From: Neolentinus lepideus HHB14362 ss-1
Lineage: Eukaryota > Basidiomycota > Agaricomycetes > Gloeophyllales > Gloeophyllaceae
DNA: 64,000 bases
NCBI GenBank assembly: GCA_001632425.1
Contig: KV425600.1
Location: forward strand, 62,001-126,000
Reading direction: 5' to 3'
A program made the translations under genes and the position numbers. Shown here piece by piece: positions 35,199 through 45,776 of the stretch (position 1 is its first letter; every line of letters starts with the position of its first letter). The notes below the pieces were generated by a model. It had not been told where the DNA came from and did not search any database. It was given only the letters and a program-made list of their open reading frames with translations.

Positions 35199-35879
35199 TG
35201 GGTGCAGTAAACTTGGACGAAGAAGATCACAAAACTAAGTCGTAGTCCCGTAAATTGAACAAAATGTAATTCGTCGGACTGAATAAATACAAACTGTATG
35301 GATGTTTGGTTGTGACTGTCCAGCGTTGACCGAGCATGTCGCAAGGTACCCATCCTGCGCAGACGGCGCAGGCGCTTCTCGAGTACAGTAACATAACGCA
35401 TAAGGATGCGTCCAACGAAGTCCGAGTCGTAGCCGCCTACTCCCGATCGCGTCCCGGCTATCCCCGATCTATTCGAGTCCACCTGCTACATCCGGATTCT
35501 GTTAGGAACGGCCTCGATTGGGAAGAGAACAGAAAGCAACTGCCGGTGAATGTTCAGATGGTCGAACGATCTGGTTGTCTCCTTGTAGCGTGATCACGAC
35601 AACTAGATCGAAACCACCATATTATACACCTTTCGTTCTCATCAAACCACCACAAGCAACCGCATGCTCACACCTCCACACACACGAGATACCATCCATT
35701 AAAAATGCCACCAGCCGCAGCACCTCTCTAATCTATACCATCCTCAAATCACGTAGGGATACAGTGTGTCAGGCGCTCATATAAATAATTACGGTACAGG
35801 CATGAGGTGTGAGGTATGTCAGATAGAGCACTGCAACAACATCCCAATCTACATCGTCCGTCCAGCCACGCAGAAACCC
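35199..35879. other. Gene-free stretch
   Basis: Nothing supported between the doubtful frame ending at 35198 and transporter copy E. Confidence 0.4.
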
Positions 35880-37870
35880 TCATCGCGGCTCAACCGTGAC
35901 CGAGGCGTTGTTGTGGTACGCAGTAGGCGACCCAGCGATGCCCTGCACGAACCCGTTCTGGTCCTCGTTCGACACATCCTCGAGCGTGCGGCCCTTCGTC
36001 TCGGGCAGGAGCAGCGTCGAGAAAATCCCCGTCAACATAAAGAACGCAAAGATCTCCAAACTAAATTTAAACAGTGCAATCAGTTCTCTGCTAGCCCGCG
36101 CACCCACACTCCGATCGAGTACTCACATGTGCTTCACAAAATTGTTCGTCCCGCCAATATTCACGAGCCTTGCGAACCCAACTTGGGCAACGATCGCGCC
36201 AACCTTGCCCGCCGCCGCCGAGATCCCGTGCGCCGTCGAGCGGTAGCGCGTCGGGAACGCCTCGCCGGGGACGATAAACGTCGTCGTGTTCGGACCAAAG
36301 TTCTGGAAAAAGTTCGCGAGGCAGTACAAGAAAACAAAGGCGGCGCGCGCCGAGCTCGTCGCCGTGAGCTTGTCGTACGCGAAGCCCATGATGATGAAGA
36401 GGATGGTGAGAATCGTGAAGCCCATGAGCTGGATGGGCTTGCGGCCCCAGGTGTCGATGAAGAGGAAGGCGACCCAGTAGCCGGGGATGAGGCCCGCGAC
36501 GGAGAGAATGATGTTGCCGACGCAGATGTTGCGAAGGGAGTGGTAGGCAGCGTGAGTAGACTTGGGCGAGGGGCTGGCATAGCCGATAGCGGTCAAGACG
36601 ACCGAAGAGTTGAGACCAAGACCGTAGAAGGCAATCTATAGAGATTATAAGCGCAATGCAAACAACGGCGGTCGGTAGATATACGTACGTCGAGAGCGAA
36701 CCAAGAGTATGCGGTGCCGAGGAGCACTTTGCCGTTCTCCCATTTGGAAAAGTACGCGAAAAAGTCGCGGCGGGACGCGCGCGGGGTCTGCGCCTTTTGG
36801 ACGACTGCGTCTGGGTCGTGGTAGAACTTGCCAGTCGAAAGCACGTTCTCGACGTCCTGCGCAGCCTGGACGACGTTGCGCTCAATGTCCATCGTGAAGC
36901 GGGGCGTCTCGGGGATGGTGAGACGGAAGTAGAGCGCGACGCAGCCAGGGATGCAGCCGAGGCCGATGAGGAGACGCCACATGTAGTCGACGTGGTTCAG
37001 GACTGGGTAGGGGTCGTTGAGGAGGGACGTCTTGTATGCGGCGACGAGGACCATCGCGACGATGGCACCGGCGAGTTGACCCCAGCCCTGCGAGGCGAAG
37101 ACGGCGGTCATGAGGCGACCACGGATGCGGGCCGACGAGAATTCGGAGGAAATGACCGCACTGAGCGGGTAGTCTCCTCCGATACCAATACCCATCTGTG
37201 GCGTGTGTCAGTGGTTGGTCGAAGTTATTACCGTAGTGGGGATCTCACCAAAAATCTCCAAACAACCAAGACGCCAATGATGCCGACAGCGTGGCCATCA
37301 CCAGAGATGGCTTGGCCGAATGTCGCGACAATGATGATCATGAGCTCGATACCGTCTGGAATATTATTTGAGTAACGAGGCGGAAATCACATCTGAGAGC
37401 GACAACTCACACATCCGCTTACGACCCAAGACGTCTGCCAACCAGCCGAAAATCAATTGACCAAAGACATTGCCTACGGGGGTTGCGACCTTTACACCCA
37501 AGCTCTGATTAAAGTTGAGTGCAAATTCTGATGCAGTCTAAGCAGAGATCAGACGAAAAGTGTTGGTAGGCGTACTGTGGCCGTAGACATAGCCCAGCAT
37601 CGTCGAAGCAATGTTGATCGCGAAAATGTCGTAGGCATCGGTGAAGAAGCCGACGCCGGCTACGAGGCAGACCTTGACATGGAACCATCTAATGGTGGCG
37701 TCGTGAGTACAGATCGGCGCCGCCAAAAAGGGCGCTTACGAGAATTTGGCATTATCAACCTCTGCCAAAGCGGCTCTGCGGCGCTCATCAAGGGCATAAG
37801 CCTCGCTGTCCGCCAGCTTGGGGTCGGAGTCTGTGTGCGACAGCTTCTCCTGGGGGCGAAAGGCAGCCAT
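35880..37870 (-). CDS. PHO84: H+/phosphate symporter, PHO84 family, copy E
   Basis: Start MAAFRPQEKLSHTDSDPK. Blocks are CLVAGVGFFTDAYDIFAINI, FGWLADVLGRKR, GIGIGGDYPLSAVISSEF, IPETPRFTMDIERN, GYWVAFLFIDTWGRKPIQL, FGPNTTTFIVPGEAFPTRYR and LLLPETKGRTLEDVSNEDQ, with a tail ending YHNNASVTVEPR (stop at 35880). It is closest to copy B over its length. Third-position GC is visibly higher than in copies C and D (many ...cgc/...gcg codons in 36180-36500). Several antisense frames here stay open for over 200 residues purely because of that composition. Intact. Confidence 0.92.
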
Positions 37871-37914
37871 GGCGGGAGGGGGGGAAGGAGTTGCCGATGA
37901 TTGGTAGCGACTAG

Positions 37915-38038
37915 GTTATATAGGACTAGGGGTCAAGGATATCGAGAAGTTTTACTAGCATATTATTCGCGCCCAGAACCGAGTCGGAGGTCTGCAGCGG
38001 CTCTGATTCCTGTGCATTTCCCGCGTACCTGGCACGTT
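37915..38038 (-). promoter_or_regulatory. Promoter of copy E: CACGTT motif and TATA-like box
   Basis: cacgttcgcgg at 38033-38043, about 163 bp before the start codon, and ggttatatag at about -50. Same motif as in B, C and D, but farther out. Confidence 0.5.
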
Positions 38039-38043
38039 CGCGG

Positions 38044-38837
38044 GGTCAGCCAATCAGCGCGCGTCGTTCCTAAACGTGTCTGTGTTGAAGCCTCCGTCTT
38101 CATGTGCTTTCCCGGGAGTTCTCTTGCGGCCTCGTTCGAAGCTTCCATCGCGGTCGGGCATCTGCATCAATCGCAGTGGCTGGCCACACGACAACAACAT
38201 CGTCTGGTGGAAGATATCAGAAAATTGTACTTGTTACAGCAACGGTTCTTGAGACTGAATAGAACCTTTTGACGGTGGACCATGGATGGAGATGTGGCTC
38301 TAGAATCCACTGTGGAGGGTGTCAAGCTGTGTGCTTCGCCAGGCACAGCGCTTGCTTAGCCGGCACAAACGCTGTGCCACTGATCGCACTCGGATGCTTC
38401 TTTCAGCCCGGTCGAGTACAGTGGCGACGGTAGATAGCCTTAATGACCCATTATATAAAAACAAGTCTGCGTCAAGTCACTTCGCCATCGATATCCCTGA
38501 CAGTAGACACATATCCCTGACAGTAAACACTGAGTGCAATGTCATGTATCGCAGCCAACATATCTCTACCGAAACTAGATAATCTAGTGTTCTTCCTGTC
38601 ACTTGCGCTCCAGCACCCGCTCCTGGCCAGGTACGGAGGAGCTAGCTGGAGACCTCGAGCGTATGATCATGACACAACACACAAATTTCCCGCTCCCCTA
38701 GGCCTTAGGAGTAAAGCTTAAGCTTTAAGGACCACCTCCTGGACTCGAGCACGTTCGCCTGTCCGTGCCCTCCGAGTCGCAATCGCACCCGCCGTCGGAC
38801 GCGCTCGCGGATGCGAACAGGCCCATTAATATTCATA
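38044..38837. other. Gene-free stretch
   Basis: No supported gene. A tandem atatccctgacagta(g/a)acac lies near 38491-38530 as two short copies. Confidence 0.4.
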
Positions 38838-39453
38838 AGATAGGCGACATGCAAATTCATCGACATCACGTGCGCATGACTAAGCGTGACGGTCACGACG
38901 CCAATTTTACGAGGTCCCTGGACCACTTGTCGGTATTTTGGTCAGAAAACATGTTTACAGGGGTTGAAAAAAATCGATTTTTTTCCAGAAATTTTGGGAC
39001 CACTAGAACATTTTATAGTATTGCATTTTATGTGAAACATACCTAGAACTGCAAGGAGACAAGCTCAGTCATCCAGGAGTCCAGAAGTGTGAGGCCGGGC
39101 AGGCCTGATTAAGGTTAGGATTAGCACAGTATATTACTAAATATGGATATTATGTAAGCCCGGGCAATACCCCGAAGCGCCAATATTTTCCAGTCAAAAA
39201 ATCTTTTCCTCTCAGAATAGCGAAATAATGTGTTTTATAACTCAGAAATATGGCCCGAAAAAAAAACACATAAAACATTTCATAGAGACCGGATTTTGAG
39301 AAAGTAAAACCGAGGATGCATTCATAAGGTCTCTAGCTATTGTTTCTCGGTTTTACTTTGCTGAGATATTGCCTGACCCCGGAGCCTTATGCCCGACAAG
39401 AGTGTGATGGTTGAAGGTCACGTGATGTCGATGAGTTTGGATGTCGCCTATCT
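38838..39453. mobile_element. MITE, 616 bp, 35 bp terminal inverted repeats, TA duplication
   Basis: Both ends begin agataggcgacat and continue, with two mismatches, to tcatcgacatcacgtg (35 bp). They are flanked by TA at 38836-38837 and 39454-39455. No transposase frame inside; the interior is AT-rich with poly-A/T runs. A perfect-looking internal hairpin pairs aaagtaaaaccgag (39299-39313) with ctcggttttacttt (39347-39361). A Tc1/mariner-like mobiliser is inferred from the TA duplication. Its ends differ from those of the elements at 8009 and 49826. Confidence 0.8.
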
Positions 39454-39455
39454 TA

Positions 39456-40139
39456 GCCAGTACACATAGACGTGAAAAATGTAAAATCTCGACAAATTAA
39501 AATCCCTCCCTGCAAAGATCCTCGGCACCGACATAACGCTATTCTCCTCGTCCCTCGAGCACGACCGTCCTTACATTCAGCGCCGACTCTTATCATGCCC
39601 CCGCCGTCTCGCTTCCTTTCATCCGCCCACCGTGTGAGAGTCTTTAGCGTAGCATTCCCTCTCCACACGAGCGGTCCATCCCAAAGCTTTCCGGGGCGTC
39701 CCCCTTCCTGCCGCGGCCACCGACGCTCCTGCACTGTGGGGATGATCAGTCCCATGAAAGCCGCGTCATCGCGGTTGGAGTGGATAGGCTAAGTGGGCGG
39801 AGTCGTTGGGCAAGATGCTGGGAGCAAGGGGTCAGAGATAGACACATAATTAGGTTGTGAGGGATTACCAAATACTGAGGGACGTCACCCTTTAGTAAAG
39901 GCATGGTGTAGCAAAGTAATCGACGCCGAGGCTTCGAAGGTGGCCGAGGCACTCAAAACTTGAAGGCGAATGTGCATCGGATGAAAAGAAAAAAATATGA
40001 AACGAAGTTGGGGAATATGTTGCAGATGTGTCTTCTCTTTCTCATTTATTCCTCCCAGTCATTTTTCTTTCTTTTCCTGTTATTCCTCTCTCCCCTTCCA
40101 CCCACTCTCTTCCCACCCAACACCCCAACGACCAGCCCT
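39456..40139. other. Gene-free stretch
   Basis: A pyrimidine-rich stretch (about 40030-40130) follows the 3' end of the intact paralog gene. No gene supported. Confidence 0.4.
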
Positions 40140-41843
40140 CTAGTTCCTGCGAGTGGCAAGGCCAACTCCAACGACAGCACCCCTACCGATACCAGTAGCC
40201 ACATCGCCCCTCTTCAAATCCCGGAACAGCTGAGCGCGGACCTTGCGGTCAGGCAGAGGAGCGTAAACGCCAACATTAACGAAGACGGGCTGCTGTCGCC
40301 CGGCACACTTCTTCTCCTCCCCCTCAGCGGGTGTCCAATACTCGACAGCAACCGCGCACGCTTCAGGAGCCACCTCGACGGACTTGACGGACGCGCGGTA
40401 CTGACAGCGGAGACGTTTCTGGGACTGCTCGTCGTCGAGGGCGGCCTCTGAATCGCGCTCCTGATCGTCTCTAGTAACAAACGCCGCAGAATCACCGGGC
40501 AGAGAAGAGAACGTCGCCAGGATAGACTGAGAACGGGGCAGCTCGCCTTCCAGACTAGCGGTCGTTCCGCCCCAATTAGGATTGGTCATCTCAGGCGTCG
40601 CCGGAGGGGTAAGCAGCCCAGCGCTGTTCCTCTCTGCATCCCGCTTCGCAGTATTTTGCATCAAGTCGCTCAGCCTCTTATGACTGTTCCCGATCGCCTC
40701 CTCGCTCTTGGACGCGTCCCGCACACCGGCATCGAACATCAGCTCGGTCATGCGCTTGTGGCTCTCCGCGATCTGCCGCAGAGTAGGTGCAGGGTTCTCG
40801 GCGCCAGGCAAGCTGAAAGATCTACCGCGTGTGACGTTAAGGACTGAGGGCCAAGTCCATCTTCGCTGTGCATTGGAGATCTGTTGGGGGGCTGAGTTGA
40901 CAACAGGAGACATCTGGACAGGTAGAGGAAGCTCTTCAGAGGAAGACGTAGACGTAGAAGGAGACTCGGGAGAAAGCGAAATAGTCGACGTATGGGCGTC
41001 AGGAGCTGGGGTGACAGTCCGTTGAGATACGAGAGTAGGGGATTCAGGAAGAGGTAGGAAGACCGGTAAGACGCTGGCATGAGGAGTTACGACGTCTGAT
41101 ACAGCATCAAGAGTAGGAGTCACACTAGCTTGCTTCTCGGCATCGTTGCGACAGAGAGTCTTCAGCGTCTTCGTCTTCCTCGGCCTCCAAGTCTTCCTCG
41201 GTTTCCACTTAAAGTGCAGGAGAGACGGAGAGGGAGTTTGCAGAAGGCTTCGCAGCTTCGACAGTTTCGGCGGGGTGACGACCAGCACTGGCAAGTCCCT
41301 CCCGGACGGCGACGTAAGGAGCAGGGAGGGCCCGCGCGGGAAGTACTTCGCCCAGAGCTCCTTGATGCGGATAGGTATCTCGCGGATCCGGGACTTGGTG
41401 TCCGCTGGCGAGCAGACGAAGAAAAGTTTAGTGCTTGCCAATAATCGGTGAAGCTTGACATTCTGATTTGACAGGCGTAAGTACACGAGAAACTGGATGT
41501 AAGAGATGAGACCTACCAATTCCTTGAAGAGCTTGAGGCGGCCGGGATCAGCACTGACGTATTCGTCGTCGTACCATGACCACCACTGAGTGATACTGTA
41601 TATCAGTCAGGTAATACTAGTTTCAGGTGCCACACTCACTGATTTGAGCGAAGCAGTCTCGCGGGCGTCCTGCTCGACGGAAGCGGAAGACAAATAAAAA
41701 CTGCGTGCAAACTGGCGAGACCGGTAAACCTTGTAAGCACGAGTGACAAGTCCAGAGCCGAGGCAAGAGACGATGATAGAGATAATAATAATGATCCAGA
41801 CAAGGAGGGGCAGTCCGAGGATCAGAACGGTGTTGGTCGACAT
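40140..41843 (-). CDS. Membrane-anchored protein of unknown function, intact member of a local paralog family
   Basis: Exon 1 (41843-41640) encodes an N-terminal membrane segment, GLPLLVWIIIIISIIVSCLG, followed by YKVYRSRQFARSFYL. Exon 2 starts near 41585 (WWSWYDDEYVSADPGRLKLF). Exon 3 begins NVKLHRLLASTKLFF and runs to the stop at 40140. In exon 3: IRIKELWAKYFPRGPSLLL, SLLHFKWKPRKTWRPRK, a Ser/Thr/Pro-rich middle, RSFSLPGAE, two copies of a SHKR(M/L)xxLM repeat and SAGLLTPPATPEM. About 530 residues. It looks like a single-pass anchored protein with a long disordered cytosolic part. The family is unknown to me; no enzymatic motif is seen. Copies 1, 2 and a relic lie at 5.2-12.4 kb. Confidence 0.75.
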
Positions 41844-42599
41844 TCCTAGGTGACAGTTCTCTTGTATTTATCTGCGAGTAGACAATAAGGAGCTCAACCT
41901 TTCAGAAAAGTGTTCTTATACGTGCCTGCACCGTCAGCCGCTGGCTGACCGGGAAGCGGACACCGCCAGCCTCCCGTCAGCTTCCTCTTCCAGGCACAAC
42001 AACGCTCTGGCCGTTTCATATGTTATTGCATTCTTCCATGGTATCCGAGTAAGGAGAACGGCTCCTGATGTTGTCGGCATTGCAGGTCTGCTTTTCATGA
42101 GAGACAGGGATTGGAGATAATTGAAATTGGATCGTCTTGATTTGGGTGGCTGTGCTTGCACGTGGCATAGCACGCCGTCATGACTTTTGGACGAAACTCT
42201 AACTTTCCTCGTCTCGGAAGTATCTAGCCATCCTTTATGCTCTGCGCTGTGCTCGAGGCCTATCAAAGCAGTCCGACAGCCGGCTTATACTTTACTCATC
42301 TGATGTCCAGTAACTCCACGCATGCAAGCGAGGCTTCCCCTCTAGAAAACTGCTGGTTCTGCTCTGTGTGCGAGATGACCGAAAAATGTGCATCGTCTGT
42401 TGTAGCCACATAGGACCATAGTGTTTACTGAGCTGTATAAAGCCGGGGAGAAGCTTACAATCCATACGGCCCGTATTGAAACATCGAACGGTAGCCCTTC
42501 AGCCAGGAAACTATATCGTCTCCTCAGCCAAGGGACTCTTGCAATGGGCCTATGATCGGACAAGGGTCGCCTCAGAAGACCACTTTTAGCCCCAACAGG
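41844..42599. other. Gene-free stretch
   Basis: No supported frame. Should include the promoter of the minus-strand gene ending upstream at 41843. Confidence 0.4.
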
Positions 42600-42929
42600 C
42601 GGTTCTCTCTCATGACCAGGCTGAGTATTCGCAATGAAACATATGAGTCCTGTCTTATGTCCTGCCTCTGACGCCGTATTCTTGAGGAGCCATGCAATAC
42701 CGGGAGTTCCAGAGGAAGAACGTTATCAAACCCGTCTTCGGTAGCCTCTTTTTCTTCCCTCCCTCAAACTAAGACAATCGTCGAGGACCGGGTACTATCG
42801 GCCTCTACATTATCGTCACAAAAAGCATTTATTGTTCGACAGGCGAGAATGGGCTGCACACCACTGATGAGGGCGAGAGCTCTGGCGCCTCCAAGAATCT
42901 CTCGATCGTGACCTTTCCGGTGTGTGCCG

Positions 42930-43474
42930 GCAACATCTCCCACTTAGGTCTGGACGGAGACCCGACCCCCAGTTCGTTTGCACGACACCTCGATGCTTTC
43001 TCGCATATGAAGCTTGTGTCACCGACTCCCAGCTGTGCACCGTGTTCTCATGTCTGGAGCGGTACCACAACAGTCGCTTCCGATCGAACAACTACGGCTG
43101 ATTTGCGAGACAGAATACGCTGGACTGCGACCCGAGGAGAGAGGCTGCATACCGAGTAGTTGCAAAGGAACTGTGGGCTTCCATTGCAGAACTGGACGGC
43201 AAGAAATAGGAAGAAGGCCGAGCGAAGAGATGAGGTCCGTAGCGCTGTTGGCACGCCCATCGGGCTGGAAGCAGCAGGGACGAGAAGATGGAGGGTAAAG
43301 GTTCCCGCACCCCTGCTCGAAGGCTACGAAAGCGGGCAGACCATTGCACTAGAAGCTTTTGAGCGACTGGAATTGATGAAGATCGGCGAGAGGAGTTTGC
43401 GAAATACCCGACAGCGCTTCCACGACGTACTCGACGATGCGGGCATCGAGGGGAACTACTTGGCGAGGAGATAA
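42930..43474 (+). pseudogene. Frame-broken unrecognised coding region
   Basis: Coding-like pieces lie in different frames. IEQLRLICETEYAGLRPEER (about 43085-43140) is followed, after a shift, by YRVVAKELWASIAELDGKK, which meets a stop at about 43207. After another one-base shift, KKAERRDEVRSAVGTPIGL, GYESGQTIALEAFERLELM and RQRFHDVLDDAGIEGNYLA run to a stop at 43474. The pieces would make one helical protein C-terminus if joined, so this is probably a decayed gene. The family is not recognised. An unusual intron arrangement cannot be excluded. Confidence 0.35.
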
Positions 43475-43794
43475 TATGGCCAAGGCATTGCATTGTCGTG
43501 ATCATCGTACACGGACCGCTTGTAATGTGTGCTATACCGACCTGTAAATATTTGTAAGGTTGCCAGCCTGTCATCTGTCATGCGAATGTACTTAGTGCGG
43601 CCCAAGCAACCCTTAAGACGATGCACGAACGCTAAATCAAGACGATATGAGTCATGTTGGAGCAATGCCACATTTTCATCATCTAAATTGTCACACGATG
43701 GTATCTAGTCCAGTCACAGTAGAAATGCAAAGAAAAGGCCCTTCCCTCTCAAGTAAGGAAGAGTTCGAAAACACTATGCTTACACGCATACGTC

Positions 43795-44768
43795 TTACAT
43801 GACGACACATTCACACCCACAACATTCTCCATGCTTATCCTCCTCAACCCCATCTGACTGCTGACCTTCCCTTTCCCGCTCCTTCCCCTTTCCGTCGTGG
43901 TAGTTCATCCGCGCATCCCGCAGAAGATCGCTGAAAACCCGATCCACATTATGCATATCCTTCGCGCTCGTCTCGTAGAACTTGCAGCCCCATTTGTCAG
44001 CGAGCGCCTGGCCGTCATCAGTAGTCACCTCTCGTGCATTTGGGTCGGCTTGGTCCATATCGCACATGTTGCCGACAAGGATAACGGGCACGGGCCGGCC
44101 GTCCTTGTGTTTGGATTGGGGGTGATGAGCGCTAATGAGCGAGTGGAAGGATATAAGGCGGTCGAAGGACCCGCGGGAGGTTACAGAGTACAAGAGGACG
44201 AAGGCATCGGCTTCCCTGCGCTGCGTGTCAACGCAAATGGATTTGGAAAGGATATGTAACCTACTCGATGCCTTCCCCAGGGTGGAAGACCAGTGGTTCC
44301 GATGGATCTATATATTCCAAAGTGATTAGCGGGGGATGAGTGGAGAGTGCATGCGATGCACCTGTGTCGATCGGGTCGAACACTTGCACGGCACACGAAC
44401 GTCCGTCTTGATTAAGCAGTTTAGTCATGTGGTCCTCCGTTCTACTACGGGAAGTCTAGGTATGCCACGTCTGGTCACAATATTCCATAAAGTAACAAGA
44501 ATGTACCTCTTCCTCCGCTAAGAGCATGTATTCCCGATTATCTTGCCATACTAGACGAATAGGCGAAGTAGGACATACGATCAAATGTGCGCCCGAGAAA
44601 CTGAAGTCAACTTGTAAGAACGACGAAGGCTATATTGATGTTAACACATACACCATCAGCGAGAGCCGTCTTCCCGACACTCATGTCTCCGAGGATACAT
44701 ATCTTCCAGTATTCGTTTTGCGCTGGCTTCTCGTCGGTCGTGCCGTTCCGGTGATTGTCCGAGACCAT
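43795..44768 (-). CDS. Atypical Ras-family small GTPase with CAAX box
   Basis: Five exons assembled from splice sites that keep frame. Start MVSDNHRNGTTDEKPAQ, then the G1 P-loop WKICILGDMSVGKTALAD. Switch I is poorly conserved (SRSRTEDHMTKLL). G3 reads CAVQVFDPIDT where Ras has LDTAGQ. Then come DAFVLLYSVTSRGSFDRL, G4 VILVGNMCDMDQ and G5 YETSAKD. The tail is Lys/Glu-rich and ends CCGCECVVM. CVVM is a CAAX prenylation box, and the preceding cysteines could be palmitoylated, so it is probably membrane bound. Loss of the DTAGQ catalytic Gln suggests low or no GTP hydrolysis. It could be a divergent Ras of a kind expanded in Agaricomycetes. Confidence 0.8.
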
Positions 44769-45776
44769 GGCGTCGTTAGGTAAGTGTAGCAGATAATAAA
44801 GCGCCCCTTGGCTCTCTGAGGAGTGCTGAGGCCTTGCACACGAATGCCACGATCATGGCAGTGATATAACAGCCATCCGTTTTAATTTTAGAAAATGAAC
44901 CCGCGCCAGCCTGAGACTCGGACTAGACCGACGCCTATTACAGAATTTGTAGCTTGCATGCTGATGCATTATCGAAGGACACGAGTTGCGTTGCAGCATG
45001 GTTGGTGTGAGTGATCCGAGCTGTGTGCGTACAATCATGCAGGATCTCCATGCGAGGTAAGAGCGCGATAGAGTGAGGTACCTCTTTCGAGTCTACTCCT
45101 TCCGCGCGATCAACTGGGGTTGTGCGTTTGCCTACTCTGCCTAAATTCTGGAGGAACAGTATTGGAAGAGTTCGCATAGGACGCTCCTTGCGGCCCTTGC
45201 CGTTTACTCGACGTCGTCCGGCGTCATCACGCTCCTGGCGCAGCGATTCGCCATGATTAAGAAAGTTGATACCGCCGGTGATAGGAAATGCAGAAAAGAT
45301 AAATCTGAGATAAAATTCTTTGAGCCTCAGGGCAGGATCTCTTCGTGCGTTTGCAGTCGCCTACTGAAGAACCTGGACTGCTGGGAATGCGGTTGAGCTG
45401 ACAGGTCAGGTTTGATATGTGGTTTGCCAGAGAAGCAGCCGAGTCTTTCATCGACACCCCTGGTGGAGGTTTGAACAAGGGCGAAAGTAATGCGTATGGA
45501 AGGCGGCTCAAAGTTGCGGCCAACGCACGCGGGAAGCACCACGAAATCTGATCGATGTATGTATTATCCCGCCGACTTTGCCACAAACGTATCCTCTTCC
45601 AGATATTTTCCACTCCACACGCGTGTTTCCTGGTGTCAATTTTTAGGTCCTTCGTAGCGTCACCGAGCAGAAGCTAGACATGCACAGAGATGATCAGCGG
45701 CTGCGAAGGCACTGTTAATCGCCACAGACGAAGCTGAAGTCAACTGCCGCGGTCACCCGTATACATCCTTCAAGCC
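44769..45776. other. Gene-free stretch
   Basis: A 118-codon minus-strand frame at 45257-45613 has no recognisable motif and no splice or promoter support. Divergent promoters for the Ras-like and aquaporin genes should lie here. Confidence 0.4.

Noticed and set aside
35766..37375. Plus-strand ORFs of 239 and 291 codons across transporter copy E
   Set aside because: They are antisense shadows of a GC-rich coding region; the minus strand carries the conserved transporter motifs.
38640..38760. Possible further relic of the membrane-anchored paralog family (ctcgagcgtatgat and ccttaggagt words resemble 8710-8750)
   Set aside because: Matches are too short, and no protein motif of the family can be read.
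45257..45613. Minus-strand 118-codon ORF between the Ras-like and aquaporin genes
   Set aside because: No motif, no splice support and no upstream promoter features.
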